A stretch of DNA of 64,000 nucleotides from Alphaproteobacteria bacterium SO-S41 (GTDB taxonomy: Bacteria; Pseudomonadota; Alphaproteobacteria; Micropepsales; Micropepsaceae), in assembly GCA_019670725.1 (NCBI GenBank), contig AP024629.1, positions 1,054,001 through 1,118,000 of the forward strand, read 5' to 3'. The stretch's first letter is position 1. The number at the start of each line of letters is the position of its first letter. The notes under the pieces were generated by a model. That model made no database searches and was not told the origin of the DNA. It saw only the letters and a program-made list of their open reading frames with translations. The position numbers and the translations under genes are program-made. This document shows positions 52,300 through 61,518 of this stretch, piece after piece.

Positions 52300-54743
52300 C
52301 CGCCGCGCCGTTCCGCGATCGTCGCCCGCATCTTGGCGATATCGGACAGGAAGCCCTCGCCCTGCGGCCCCAGCGGCTTGAACACCGCCTCCGCCTCGTC
52401 CAGCGCCGCGCCGGCTTCGTCGTAACGACCCTGCTCCAGCCGGATCGCCGCGCGGGCCCGCAGATACATGCCGTAGACCAGCGAAGTATTGCCCGCCTCC
52501 ACCGCGAGATCATCGACCGCCTTCAGCACTGCCTCCGCCTCGTCTGGACGATGCAGGGCGCAGAGCGCGTCGACCCGCGCATAGGCGATGGGGATCGCCG
52601 TCTGCGGCGCGCGTCCGGCATAGGTCTCCATCATCGTGGCGGATTCTTCGAGCACCGGGACCGCTTCGGCGGGCTTGCCTGAGGTGAGGAGCGCCATGCC
52701 GAGCCCGAAGAGATCGCCGGCCAGTGCCGCCGAAGGTCCATAGAGCTCGCGCCGCAAGCCGACGGCTTCGCGCATGTAGCGCTCCATGCCTTCGATATCG
52801 CCTTCCTTGGCAGCGAGCATGCCGTGCAGCGTCAGCATGGAGAGCGCGGTCGAGGAGCGCTGCCGGCCGCCCTGTTCGGCGGCGCGTTCGGCGAGGGCGA
52901 GATAGTGCTTGGTCTCGTCGAACCGCCCGGCGACGTAGAGATGCGTCGCCAGGTTGATATAGCGCACGAGGATTTCGCGGCTGCCGGGTGCATAGGCGCG
53001 CTCGGCCTCGGGCAGGCTGTCGGTCAGCAGCCTGATGCAGTCGTCCAGATGGCCTTCCTGGCTGAGAATGCTGGCTCCGGTCGCGATGGCCTCAAGGCGC
53101 TGGACGCGGAAACGCTCCGGCGCGCCGTCCCAGACCGGCTGCGCCTCGGCCATCAACTGACGTGACTCGGGGAACGCGCCCAGCGCGGCCTTGGCGATGG
53201 CGAGCTGCAGCTTCAGGTCCGCGGTCATCACGGCGTCGTCGCGGCCGACGCCTTTCTCCAACGCCTTGCCCAGCAGCCCGTCGACCGCGGTCGCGTCGTC
53301 GATGCTGGCATAGAGCTCACCCAGCGCCAGCACCATCGCCGCCTGGTTGGCGTTGGCCGGGTCGATCGTCTCGATCAGCTTGGCCGCCGTCGCATCCAGC
53401 AATTCCTTGGCGGTCGCGGTCTTCGCCTTGCCGGTGTCGCTGGCCTCGCCGAACATCAGGCTGATGCCCTGGTTGATCGCTTCGGCGCGCGAGGCTTCCT
53501 CGCGCGCGATGTCGCGCTCGATGGCGGTCTCGCGCATCTGCAGCGCGATGCCCGTGACTCCAGTAATGACGGCAACGATTGCGGCGGCGCTGGCGACGGC
53601 GGCCCAACGGTTGCGGCGCAAGAAGCGGCCCACCGCGTAGAGCCGGTCGCCGGCGCGTACCGAAACCGGCTCGTGGGCACGATGCCGGCGCAAATCTTCG
53701 GCCAGTGCCGCGACGCTGTCATAGCGGCGTGCGGGATCGGCCTGCATCGCCTTGGCGACGATCGCATCGAGATCGCCGCGCAGCAGCCGCCCCGGCACGG
53801 CCTTATCCTTTTCCTCTTCGGCAACCTTGCTCGCGGCCGGCGCGGCGCCGTGCAGCAGGCGCCGCAAGGCGGTCGGCAGCGATGTCGCCTCGAACGACCA
53901 GGCGCCGCGCCCCGCCAGCAATTCGAACAAGGTCGCGCCGAGCCCGTAGACGTCCATCGCCGTCGTCGGCGCATCGCCCTCGAACTGCTCCGGCGCGGCA
54001 TAGGCCGGGGTCGCTCCCCGGGTGAGCCCGTCGCTGAGATCGGGATCGACGATCCCCGCAATGCCGAAATCGAGCAGGCGTACGCGGCTGTCGCCGTCGA
54101 CCATGATGTTCGACGGCTTCAGGTCACGATGGACGATCAGCCGGCGATGCGCATAGGCGACGGCATCGCAGACCTCGGCGAAGAGCTTCAGCCGGGTGGC
54201 GAGATCGGCCTTCGTCTCACGGCACCAGCTCACGATGTCGGTACCGTCGACATACTCCATCGCCATGAAGATGCGGCCGTCCTCCGTGGTGCCGCCGTCG
54301 ATCAGCCGGGCGATGCCGGGATGCTCCAGCTGCGACAGCAGCCGCCGCTCGGCGTCGAAGGCCGCCGCCTGGGCGGTCGCTTCGGGCTGCAGCAGTTTCA
54401 GCGCCACGCGCTGGTCGAAATCGTCCGTTTGCCGCCGCGCGAGATAGACTTCGCCCGCCCCTCCCCGTCCGAGCAGGCGCTCGATCCGGAATGCGCCAAT
54501 CAGCGTACCTTCGCTGAGGGTCTCGCCCTCAGGTTGATCTGCCGGCTCGACCGGCTCGGTCATCAGATCGAGCAGGCCCGCGCGCAATGAGGATTCCAGC
54601 ATCGCCTCGACTTCGGCGCGGATGAAGGGATCGCTGGTCCTGAGGTTCAGCATTTCGGCGCGCCGCGCAGCGGGCATGCCGACAAGCGTGTCGAAGATCT
54701 CGCCGATCGAACGCCACTCGGCTTCGCTGGGGCGGCGTTTCAT
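52296..54743 (-). CDS. Ser/Thr protein kinase with TPR-like C-terminal domain
   Basis: 815 residues. Kinase domain about 84-345: GRGGAGEVY (92-100), Lys116, HRDLKPSN (205-212), DFG (225-227) and APE (250-252), all key residues kept, so active. One membrane span (about 378-402) separates it from a ~400-residue periplasmic-side TPR/solenoid-like region (repeats around LGELYASIDDA, LARAYAPGS...). Such kinases sense outside signals and phosphorylate a partner sigma factor, here probably the convergent one. N-terminal ~60 residues match the short helical region seen in related kinases. Confidence 0.9.
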   Translation of the reverse strand: MKRRPSEAEWRSIGEIFDTLVGMPAARRAEMLNLRTSDPFIRAEVEAMLESSLRAGLLDLMTEPVEPADQPEGETLSEGTLIGAFRIERLLGRGGAGEVYLARRQTDDFDQRVALKLLQPEATAQAAAFDAERRLLSQLEHPGIARLIDGGTTEDGRIFMAMEYVDGTDIVSWCRETKADLATRLKLFAEVCDAVAYAHRRLIVHRDLKPSNIMVDGDSRVRLLDFGIAGIVDPDLSDGLTRGATPAYAAPEQFEGDAPTTAMDVYGLGATLFELLAGRGAWSFEATSLPTALRRLLHGAAPAASKVAEEEKDKAVPGRLLRGDLDAIVAKAMQADPARRYDSVAALAEDLRRHRAHEPVSVRAGDRLYAVGRFLRRNRWAAVASAAAIVAVITGVTGIALQMRETAIERDIAREEASRAEAINQGISLMFGEASDTGKAKTATAKELLDATAAKLIETIDPANANQAAMVLALGELYASIDDATAVDGLLGKALEKGVGRDDAVMTADLKLQLAIAKAALGAFPESRQLMAEAQPVWDGAPERFRVQRLEAIATGASILSQEGHLDDCIRLLTDSLPEAERAYAPGSREILVRYINLATHLYVAGRFDETKHYLALAERAAEQGGRQRSSTALSMLTLHGMLAAKEGDIEGMERYMREAVGLRRELYGPSAALAGDLFGLGMALLTSGKPAEAVPVLEESATMMETYAGRAPQTAIPIAYARVDALCALHRPDEAEAVLKAVDDLAVEAGNTSLVYGMYLRARAAIRLEQGRYDEAGAALDEAEAVFKPLGPQGEGFLSDIAKMRATIAERRGG

Positions 54744-54815
54744 GGGGTGCCGGGTCTTGGACGCAACAGAACCATGGCGCCAGACTGCCCTAAACGGGGT
54801 GGCCGAATAAAGGCG

Positions 54816-56807
54816 TCAGACTGTCACCTGCGCGCCCAGTTCCACCACGCGTCCGGTCGGGATCTGGAAGAAGTCCGTCGCGTTGGTCGCATTTCGGTTC
54901 AGCGCGATGAACAATTTGTCCTGCCATTGCGGCATGCCGGAGCGCCGATCGGGCACGATGACGCGGCGGCCGAGGAAAAACGAGGTCGTCATGATGTCGA
55001 ACTTCAGGCCCTGCTTCTTCAGCCGGGCGAGCGCGCGCGGCACGTTCGGCGTTTCCATATAGCCGAAGTTCAGGATCACCCGCGTCACGTCGTTGTCGAT
55101 CACCTCGATCTTCGCGCGCTGCTCTTCGGAGATGCGCGGATACGAGGCGGTGAACACGTTCAGCATGATCAGCTTCTCGTGCAGCACCTTGTTGTGCTTG
55201 AGATTGTGGAAGAGGGCGGGCGGCGCGGTTTCCGGATCGGTGGTGAGGAAGACCGCGGTACCGGGCACGCGCACCGGCGGGCTCTTTTTCAGCATGGCGA
55301 GCAGCTCTTCCAGCTTCATGGATTCGCGCCGCGTCTTCTCCTGGACGATCCGGTTGCCGCGGCGCCAGGTCCACATGATGATCATCATGCCGAGACCGAG
55401 CAGCAGCGGGACATAGGCGCCGCTGAAAAGCTTCAGCAGGTTCGCCGACAGGAAGGTCAGCTCGATCAGCAGGATCGGCGCGACGATCAGCATGGCCAGC
55501 GGCCGCGAAATCCCCCAAACGCGCCGGACGATCACATAGGCAAGGCACGAGGTGACGACCATCGTGCCGGTCACCGCGATGCCGTAGGCATGGCTCAGGG
55601 CCGACGACGAGCCGAAGCCGATCACCAGCGTGATGACGCCGATGAAGAGCAGCGTGTTGACCGCCGGCAGGTAGATCTGGCCCGCGGCGGATTCGCTGGT
55701 CCGGCGGATCACCATGCGCGGCAGCAGGCCGAGTTGCACAGCCTGCTGGGTCAGCGAGAAGGCGCCGGTGATGACGGCCTGGCTGGCGATGACCGTCGCC
55801 ATGGTCGCCAGAATGACCAGCGGCACCAGCAATTCGCGCGGGGCGAGCAGGAAGAACGGCTCGGCGGCGGTCTCGGGACGGGCGAGCACCATCGCGCCCT
55901 GGCCGAAATAGTTGAGCGCCAGCGCGGGGAAGACGAACCACATCCACGCGGCGGTGATGGGCTTGCGGCCGAAATGGCCCATGTCCGCATACAGCGCCTC
56001 GCAGCCCGTGACGGTCAGGAAGACCGCGCCGAGCACGATGAAGCCGGAAATGCCGTGATCGAACAGGAAACCGATCGCGTAGGTCGGGCTGAGCGCATAG
56101 AGGACGGCCGGGTCGTCCATCAGATGCATGGCGCCCAGCGTGCCGATGGTCAGGAACCAGACGACGCAGATCGGTCCGAACAGGGCCGAGACGCGGCCGG
56201 TGCCGTGGCGCTGCACGGCGAACAGCACGCCGAGGATGATGATCGCCATCGGCAGGATGTACGGATCGAATGTATCGGTGACGAGCGAAAGCCCCTCCAG
56301 CGCCGACAGCACGGAGATCGCGGGCGTGATGATCGCCTCGCCGGCGAACAGCGAAGCGCCGGTGATGCCCAGCACAAAGATCAGCGTCGTGCGCTGGCCA
56401 TAGGCCTTCTGCGCCAGTGCCATCAGCGACAGCGTGCCGCCTTCGCCCTTGTTGTCGGTGCGCAGCAGGAAGACGACGTATTTCAGCGTGACGATGATGG
56501 TCAGCGCCCAGAACATCAGCGAGACGATGCCGATGACCTCGGCCCGGCTGAGGCCGTTCTCCATCGCCGACTTCAGCGCTTCGCGGAAGGCATAGAGCGG
56601 GCTGGTGCCGATGTCGCCATAGACGACGCCGATACTGCCCAGCGTCATCGCCGCGAAGGACGCCTTGTGATGATGATCGTTGCCCAAAGGCCCCGTCGCG
56701 CTGGCGGGGGCGGCATCGGCAACTGCGGCGGGTTCGCTCAAGGTCGCATCATGAACAGGAGCCGAACGAAGGTTCGGTGAAGCGGCGCAATCTAAGCGCC
56801 GCTTCAC
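54816..56807 (-). CDS. kup: Low-affinity potassium uptake protein Kup
   Basis: 663 residues with about twelve membrane spans. KUP-family motifs include GVVYGDIGTSPLYAFREAL, the N-terminal signature, then GEGGTLSLMALAQ and a cytosolic C-terminal domain (TSFFLGRRVIVPDRRSGM). It imports K+ with protons. A ~50-residue polar N-terminal extension precedes the first span. No regulator is adjacent. Upstream of it (on the minus strand) 56808-56877 separates it from the lipoprotein gene. Confidence 0.95.
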   Translation of the reverse strand: MKRRLDCAASPNLRSAPVHDATLSEPAAVADAAPASATGPLGNDHHHKASFAAMTLGSIGVVYGDIGTSPLYAFREALKSAMENGLSRAEVIGIVSLMFWALTIIVTLKYVVFLLRTDNKGEGGTLSLMALAQKAYGQRTTLIFVLGITGASLFAGEAIITPAISVLSALEGLSLVTDTFDPYILPMAIIILGVLFAVQRHGTGRVSALFGPICVVWFLTIGTLGAMHLMDDPAVLYALSPTYAIGFLFDHGISGFIVLGAVFLTVTGCEALYADMGHFGRKPITAAWMWFVFPALALNYFGQGAMVLARPETAAEPFFLLAPRELLVPLVILATMATVIASQAVITGAFSLTQQAVQLGLLPRMVIRRTSESAAGQIYLPAVNTLLFIGVITLVIGFGSSSALSHAYGIAVTGTMVVTSCLAYVIVRRVWGISRPLAMLIVAPILLIELTFLSANLLKLFSGAYVPLLLGLGMMIIMWTWRRGNRIVQEKTRRESMKLEELLAMLKKSPPVRVPGTAVFLTTDPETAPPALFHNLKHNKVLHEKLIMLNVFTASYPRISEEQRAKIEVIDNDVTRVILNFGYMETPNVPRALARLKKQGLKFDIMTTSFFLGRRVIVPDRRSGMPQWQDKLFIALNRNATNATDFFQIPTGRVVELGAQVTV

Positions 56808-56877
56808 GAATGTCTACCGCTCTGCAGCAATTATCGCGCTTGACGGATGCGGCGGAAAAGAGTTCGCGCCGCGCCGG

Positions 56878-57693
56878 TCACGGGGTCAGCGGACCGCCGG
56901 ACTCCAGCCGTTTCAGCTTCGCTTCCGCCGCGGCGACGGCGTCCTTCGCGGCCTGCAGCGCGGCCTCGGCCTTGGGTACGCCTTCATCGTCCATGATGGC
57001 GCGGCCGTTCAGGTCCTCCACACGGATGAAGTCGATCTCATAGGCATAGCCGCCGTCAGGCTTCACGCGCGATTCCAGCGCATCGGCATTACCGGGCTTG
57101 GTGAGGTCGGGCGTCACATAGACGAACTTCGTTTCGCCCGTCGTCACCGCCTCGACGAACTTGAAGGTGAAGCGCTCGTCGATCCAGGGTTTGGCGCCTT
57201 TGCCGGCGCCGATCTTCAGGTTGAAGACGATGGTCTGGATCGCCTCGGACGATTCGTTCTTCAGGTTGAAGGTGAAGAACGGCGAGGCCGACCCGTCGGC
57301 GGCGGGGCGCCAGGTGAATTCGGGGCTGTAGAGCGGCAGGGCGTTCAGGAATTTCCGCGCCACCGTGTCGTTCTTCTTCGCGTTTTCCAGCGCGGTCTCG
57401 GCCTCCGGTACCTTGGCTTGCAGCGCGGGAAGGGTGACGTCGCGCAGTTCGGCGATCAGCTTGGCGCGGGCGAGCGCGATCACCTCGTCCGGCGTCTTGC
57501 CGGCGATGGCGCTCAGCGGCCAGCCCATGTCGATCGCCGCTTGGAAGTCGGCCTGCTTTTCGGGCGGCAGCGTGGCCGTCAGATCGGCGATGCTCTGCTC
57601 CGCCGCTTCCTTCGAAGCGCCATTGATGACGCCCGCCTTTTCACCGCAGGCGGCAAGCAGCAGGAGGGCAGCCGTCAGGACAAGTCTACGCAT
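56878..57693 (-). CDS. Lipoprotein, DUF6694-like
   Basis: 271 residues with a lipobox LAAC (Cys16) at the end of a short signal sequence, so anchored in the membrane by a lipid. INGASKEAAEQSIADLTATL and the following helices resemble the DUF6694 lipoprotein N terminus; later comes a beta-rich FFTFNLKNESSEAIQTIVF domain and a C-terminal coiled coil (AEAALQAAKDAVAAAEAKLKR). Function unknown. Five bases from the epoxide hydrolase gene stop end region, on the same strand, and perhaps co-transcribed. Confidence 0.8.
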   Translation of the reverse strand: MRRLVLTAALLLLAACGEKAGVINGASKEAAEQSIADLTATLPPEKQADFQAAIDMGWPLSAIAGKTPDEVIALARAKLIAELRDVTLPALQAKVPEAETALENAKKNDTVARKFLNALPLYSPEFTWRPAADGSASPFFTFNLKNESSEAIQTIVFNLKIGAGKGAKPWIDERFTFKFVEAVTTGETKFVYVTPDLTKPGNADALESRVKPDGGYAYEIDFIRVEDLNGRAIMDDEGVPKAEAALQAAKDAVAAAEAKLKRLESGGPLTP

Positions 57694-57698
57694 GGCGC

Positions 57699-58871
57699 TC
57701 AGTAACCGATGGTGCGTGCGAAGGCGACGATGTCGGCGACCAGCAGGTCAGGCTTTTCCAGCGCCGCGAAGTGTCCGCCTTCGGCCATGTCGGTCCACTG
57801 CGCGACATTGAGGTGCCGCTCGACCATCGAGCGCGGCGGGAAGGGGATGAGGTCGATCGGGAAGGCCGCGATCCCGACCGGCTTCTCGATCCGCGCTTTG
57901 GGCGGCACGGGCGTGCCGCTGAAATCCTCAAAGAGGCCGCGATAGAGCCAGGTCGAGGTCCCGAACGTGTCGCTCACCAGATAGATCATGACGTTGGTCA
58001 GCAGCTGGTCCATCGAATAGACGGACTCGATGCCGCCGGCGCTGAGATCCGACCAGCCGTTGAACTTCTCGACGATCCAGGCCGCGATCCCGACCGGTGA
58101 ATCCATCAGCGCATAGGAAAGCGTCAGCGGCTTGGTCGCCTGCTCGCGGAAATACCCGCCCTCGGCCTCCATCAGCCCGCCGGCGCGGACCGCATAGGCC
58201 TTTTCCTCATCCGTCTCCGGGTGGACGCCCGGCGAGCGCCAGCCGAGCATGTTGAGATGGGCTGCCGCGCAGGCCGGCGCGTCATAGGCAAGCCAGCCCG
58301 ACACCGAACTCCCCCAGTCCCCGCCCTGCGCGAGATACCGGTCGTAGCCGAGCCCCTTGGTCACCAGCGCATCGAAATAGGTCGCAACTGTGCGCGGCGA
58401 GATCGGCTTGCCGGGCTTCCCCGAAAAGCCATAGCCGGGCAGCGAGGGAACGATGACGTCGAACCCGTCCTCGGCCTTGCCGCCGAAGCGCTCGGGATGG
58501 GCGAGCCGCTCCACGATGTGCAGGAACTCGAAATACGACCCCGGCCAACCATGAGTCAGCAGCAACGCCCGCGGCGCGGGCTGCGAGCCCTTCTCGTGGA
58601 CGAAATGGATGTCGAGGTCGCCGACCGTGGCGGTGAACTGGGGGAAGCGGTTGAGGCCGTCTTCCGCCTTCCGCCAGTCGAAGCCGGTCTGCCAATGGGC
58701 GATCAGCTTCGTCATGTAATCGAGGCTAGCGCCGTAGGCCCAGGGCCCGCCGGGCCCGCCGACCGGGGCGTCCGGCGGCACGAAAGCCGCCACGCGGGCG
58801 GCGATGGCGTCCAGTTTCGCCTGCGGAATGGCGACGGAAAACGGCCGGGGCGGGCTGACGGCGAAGGTCAT
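57699..58871 (-). CDS. Epoxide hydrolase-family protein
   Basis: 390 residues: the EH N-terminal domain (FSVAIPQAKLDAIAARVAAF to FPQFTATVGDLDIHFVHEKG) followed by an alpha/beta-hydrolase domain. Oxyanion HGWPGS, nucleophile Asp in GGDWGS, and the C-terminal GGHFAALE His are present; the cap-domain tyrosines that open epoxides are plausible (FSGKPG...YF). Members open epoxides such as juvenile-hormone-like or limonene-type substrates; the substrate here is unknown. The AT-rich region 58872-59016 upstream contains a palindrome. Confidence 0.9.
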   Translation of the reverse strand: MTFAVSPPRPFSVAIPQAKLDAIAARVAAFVPPDAPVGGPGGPWAYGASLDYMTKLIAHWQTGFDWRKAEDGLNRFPQFTATVGDLDIHFVHEKGSQPAPRALLLTHGWPGSYFEFLHIVERLAHPERFGGKAEDGFDVIVPSLPGYGFSGKPGKPISPRTVATYFDALVTKGLGYDRYLAQGGDWGSSVSGWLAYDAPACAAAHLNMLGWRSPGVHPETDEEKAYAVRAGGLMEAEGGYFREQATKPLTLSYALMDSPVGIAAWIVEKFNGWSDLSAGGIESVYSMDQLLTNVMIYLVSDTFGTSTWLYRGLFEDFSGTPVPPKARIEKPVGIAAFPIDLIPFPPRSMVERHLNVAQWTDMAEGGHFAALEKPDLLVADIVAFARTIGY

Positions 58872-58962
58872 GAGCGTTCTTTCGGGGGTACGGATGTCGG
58901 GGAAACGCTAGGGTGCGGGGCCGCCGCGATCAATCGAGTCTTAGGCCCATGCCAATAATCGA

Positions 58963-58974
58963 TTCAAATTTGAA
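58963..58974. promoter_or_regulatory. Palindrome TTCAAATTTGAA
   Basis: A perfect 12-bp palindrome in the divergent region between the epoxide hydrolase and MutT genes, inside an AT-rich stretch. Possibly an operator; no regulator is adjacent. Confidence 0.35.
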
Positions 58975-59016
58975 CCCTTACCAATCGTTAAGCGCACTGG
59001 TGCAAGGTTGGGGGAC

Positions 59017-59433
59017 ATGACCGGAAAGATACGTCTCGTCCTCGTGGCGGCGTGCGCTCTGGTCGATCCGGATGGCCGCGTCCTGATGGCGCAGCGCCCG
59101 GAAGGCAAGGAACTGGCGGGACTCTGGGAGTTCCCGGGTGGGAAGATCGAGGATGGCGAACGGCCTGAAGACGCACTGGTCCGCGAACTCCGCGAGGAGC
59201 TCGGCATCGGCGTGCGTCCGGGGTCGCTCGAAGCCTTCGCTTTCGCCAGTTACGGCTATGAGCGCTTCCACCTGCTCATGCCGCTTTACCTCTGCCGCGA
59301 ATGGATGGGCGAGGTGACGCCGATGGAAGGACAGCGTGTGATCTGGTCGGCGCTCGCCGATCTCGATGCCCTGCCCATGCCGCCGGCCGACCTGCCGCTG
59401 GTCGCGGCATTGCAGCGCAAGGGGACGCTTTGA
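59017..59433 (+). CDS. mutT: MutT-like 8-oxo-dGTP diphosphatase
   Basis: 138-residue Nudix hydrolase. The Nudix box is complete: GGKIEDGERPEDALVREL then REELGI, matching Gx5Ex7REUxEExGU. The short size and LAGLWEFPGGK before the box fit MutT, which removes oxidised GTP/dGTP to avoid mutation. The start at 59017 follows a G-rich stretch with 4-base spacing. Two bases separate it from the Flp pilin gene, an odd partner. Confidence 0.93.
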   Translation: MTGKIRLVLVAACALVDPDGRVLMAQRPEGKELAGLWEFPGGKIEDGERPEDALVRELREELGIGVRPGSLEAFAFASYGYERFHLLMPLYLCREWMGEVTPMEGQRVIWSALADLDALPMPPADLPLVAALQRKGTL

Positions 59434-59435
59434 AG

Positions 59436-59615
59436 ATGAAGACGATGGTGCGCTTTATCCGCCGTTTCGGCCGCGACGTTTCGGGCGCCACGGCGATCGA
59501 ATATGGCCTGATCGCGACCTTCGTCTCGCTCGCCGTCCTGTCGTCGATCCAGTTGCTGGGCACGACGCTGGTCACCGATTTCTACGACGTGATCGTCGCC
59601 GCCTTTAATCCGTAG
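59436..59615 (+). CDS. Flp-family type IVb pilin (orphan)
   Basis: 59 residues. The prepilin cleavage motif SGATAIEYGL is present with Gly17|Ala18, Glu at mature position 5 and Tyr at 6, then a hydrophobic helix LIATFVSLAVLSSIQLL, as in Flp pilins assembled by Tad systems. No tad/cpa genes are in the window, so it depends on a Tad system elsewhere or serves another role. Two bases after MutT, suggesting co-expression. Its 3' end overlaps the convergent methyltransferase by 11 bases. Confidence 0.9.
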   Translation: MKTMVRFIRRFGRDVSGATAIEYGLIATFVSLAVLSSIQLLGTTLVTDFYDVIVAAFNP

Positions 59616-60453
59616 GGCGCTTCAGCGCATCCTCCAGGCGCATCGTCGCCGAGCCCGGCTTCAGCGGTTGCTGTTGGCTCTCATGCGGCCGCCACCCCGT
59701 CAGCGTAATGAACGAGAACGTCGCGGGCACCCGCCCGTCCGCCGCCGCATGCCGCTCGCGATAGAGCATCAGCGCCCGCAGCAGCGTACCGCGTCCCAGG
59801 AACGCCCGTCGCCGCGCGGTCAGCACATTGCTTTCCCCCGCGCCTCTCAGATCGGCCAATAGCTTCAGCGGATCGGCATAACGGATGGTCAGCCGGTCGG
59901 CATCCGCGACCGGCAAAGCGAACCCCGCCCGCTGCAGCAGCCCCCCGGCATCGCGCACATCGGCGAAGGGGAAGATACGCGGCGACAGCCCGCCGCCCTC
60001 GATCTCCGCCTCGCTCAGCACCCCGCGCAATTCCTGCAGCGTCTCGGCCCCGAACATCACGCCGATGAACAGCCCGTCCGGCTTCAAGGCTGTGCGCGCT
60101 TGCACCAGCGCCCCGATCGGATCGTTGGTCGCATGCAGGTCGAGCAAGCTGGCGACGAGATCGAAACTCCCGTCGGTATAGGGCGAGTGTTCGGCGTCCT
60201 CGTCCGCGCCCGCATGAACAACCGTGCCGACCTTGCCCGGCGGCAGCGCCGCCTCCAGATGCCGCCCGCGATCGCCCCAGACCAGCGCCCGCGCGAAGGA
60301 TCGCGTGACGTCCAGCAGCTTTTCGGCCACCAGCCCCGCCGCATAGGCGTGCAGCACGTCATGCTCGGCGAAGCGCGCGGCCATGCGCGCCGCGCGCTGC
60401 CGGCGCAGGGCCCGGTCGAAAAGCCGCGGCGGGGCGCTCTGGCCGCCGCTCAT
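59605..60453 (-). CDS. BioC-like SAM-dependent methyltransferase
   Basis: 282 residues from MSGGQSAPPRLFDRALRRQR; the open frame upstream runs through ComF and is a shadow. The pattern LFDRALRRQRAARMA...DVTRSFARALVWGDRG and SFDLVASLLDLHATNDPIGALVQ matches the BioC/NDUFAF5-like group, where many members hydroxylate or methylate and the SAM motif I is degenerate (LVWGDRGRHLEAALP). Divergent from ComF across 21 bp, an arrangement conserved in Hyphomicrobiales. Confidence 0.9.
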   Translation of the reverse strand: MSGGQSAPPRLFDRALRRQRAARMAARFAEHDVLHAYAAGLVAEKLLDVTRSFARALVWGDRGRHLEAALPPGKVGTVVHAGADEDAEHSPYTDGSFDLVASLLDLHATNDPIGALVQARTALKPDGLFIGVMFGAETLQELRGVLSEAEIEGGGLSPRIFPFADVRDAGGLLQRAGFALPVADADRLTIRYADPLKLLADLRGAGESNVLTARRRAFLGRGTLLRALMLYRERHAAADGRVPATFSFITLTGWRPHESQQQPLKPGSATMRLEDALKRPTD

Positions 60454-60474
60454 GGATGGGATACGCTTGCCGTC

Positions 60475-61257
60475 ATGGGCGCCCTCCATACCCTGCTGCC
60501 CGCCGTCCTGGCGAGCCTTCGCCGCGCCGGCACGGCGCTCAGCGATGCGCTGTTCCCGCCGCAATGCCTCGCCTGCCGCGCCGAGACCGGCAGCGCGGCG
60601 GCGCTCTGCACGGCGTGCTGGGAGGCAACGGACTTCATCGACGCCAATGCCTGCAACCGCTGCGGCCTGCCGCTGGAGGCAAGCTTCCTCGGCGAGACCG
60701 ACTGCGCCGCCTGCATCGCCCGTCCACCGGCCTTCAGCCGCGCCCGCGCCGTCTTTCGCTACGACACGGCCCGTGACCTCGTCCTCCGCTTCAAGCACGC
60801 CGACCGCACCGACTACACACCTGCCTTCGCGGCCTGGCTCGCCCGTGCCGGGGCGGACCTCATCGCGTCAGCCGATGTCGTGGTCCCCGTTCCGCTCCAT
60901 CGCTGGCGTCTGCTCCGGCGGCGCTACAACCAGGCGGCCGTGCTCGCCAACGCGCTCGCCCGGACGAGCGGCCTGACGCCGCTCCCGAACGCCCTCATCC
61001 GCACCCGCCCGACGCCCAGCCAGGGCGCGATGGTGTCGGCCCGCGCCCGCCGCCGCAACGTGCTCGGCGCCTTCGCGGTCACGCCGCGGACCAAGACGAA
61101 ACTCGCGGGCCAGCGCGTCATCCTCGTCGATGACGTCATGACCACCGGTGCGACACTGGAGGCCTGTGCCCGCGCCCTCACCCGCGCCGGGGCGGCCGAA
61201 GTGATGGCGCTGACCCTCGCGCGCGTTGTGCGGCCGGAAGAAGCGCCTATATTCTGA
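60475..61257 (+). CDS. comF: ComF-family phosphoribosyltransferase-like protein
   Basis: 260 residues with an N-terminal zinc finger (CLAC, CTAC, CNRCGLP, CAAC pairs) and a PRTase-type domain containing the signature VILVDDVMTTGAT. ComF family members are needed for DNA uptake in competent bacteria; in alphaproteobacteria the role is untested. The ATG at 60475 is only 21 bp from the divergent methyltransferase start, so both promoters must lie inside the neighbouring coding sequence. Glutaredoxin follows 4 bp downstream. Confidence 0.92.
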   Translation: MGALHTLLPAVLASLRRAGTALSDALFPPQCLACRAETGSAAALCTACWEATDFIDANACNRCGLPLEASFLGETDCAACIARPPAFSRARAVFRYDTARDLVLRFKHADRTDYTPAFAAWLARAGADLIASADVVVPVPLHRWRLLRRRYNQAAVLANALARTSGLTPLPNALIRTRPTPSQGAMVSARARRRNVLGAFAVTPRTKTKLAGQRVILVDDVMTTGATLEACARALTRAGAAEVMALTLARVVRPEEAPIF

Positions 61258-61261
61258 GTCC

Positions 61262-61516
61262 ATGAAACCCGTGACGATCTACACCACCGGCTGGTGCCCT
61301 TACTGCCACCGCGCCAAGGCGCTGCTGTCGAAAAAGGGCGTTACCTTCGACGAGATCGACGTCTCGATGGACGCCAAGCGCCGCGACGAGATGGAAGAAA
61401 AGTCCGGCCGCCACACCGTGCCGCAGATCTGGATCGGCGACACCCATGTCGGCGGCTCCGACGATCTCGCCGCGCTGGAAAGCGCCGGCAAGCTCGACGC
61501 GCTGCTCGCGGCCTGA
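61262..61516 (+). CDS. grxC: Glutaredoxin 3
   Basis: 84-residue dithiol glutaredoxin: active site CPYC (Cys12, Cys15), cis-Pro in TVPQIWI, and GGSDDL for glutathione binding. It reduces disulfides and supplies electrons to ribonucleotide reductase or other targets via glutathione. Four bases from ComF and two from the nitrilase gene, so clearly in one operon, as in related genomes. Confidence 0.96.
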   Translation: MKPVTIYTTGWCPYCHRAKALLSKKGVTFDEIDVSMDAKRRDEMEEKSGRHTVPQIWIGDTHVGGSDDLAALESAGKLDALLAA

Positions 61517-61518
61517 CC

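Noticed and set aside
54747-56780. 677-codon open frame antisense to kup
   Set aside because: Low-complexity Arg/Asp/His/Gln protein opposite a clear transporter gene; a shadow.
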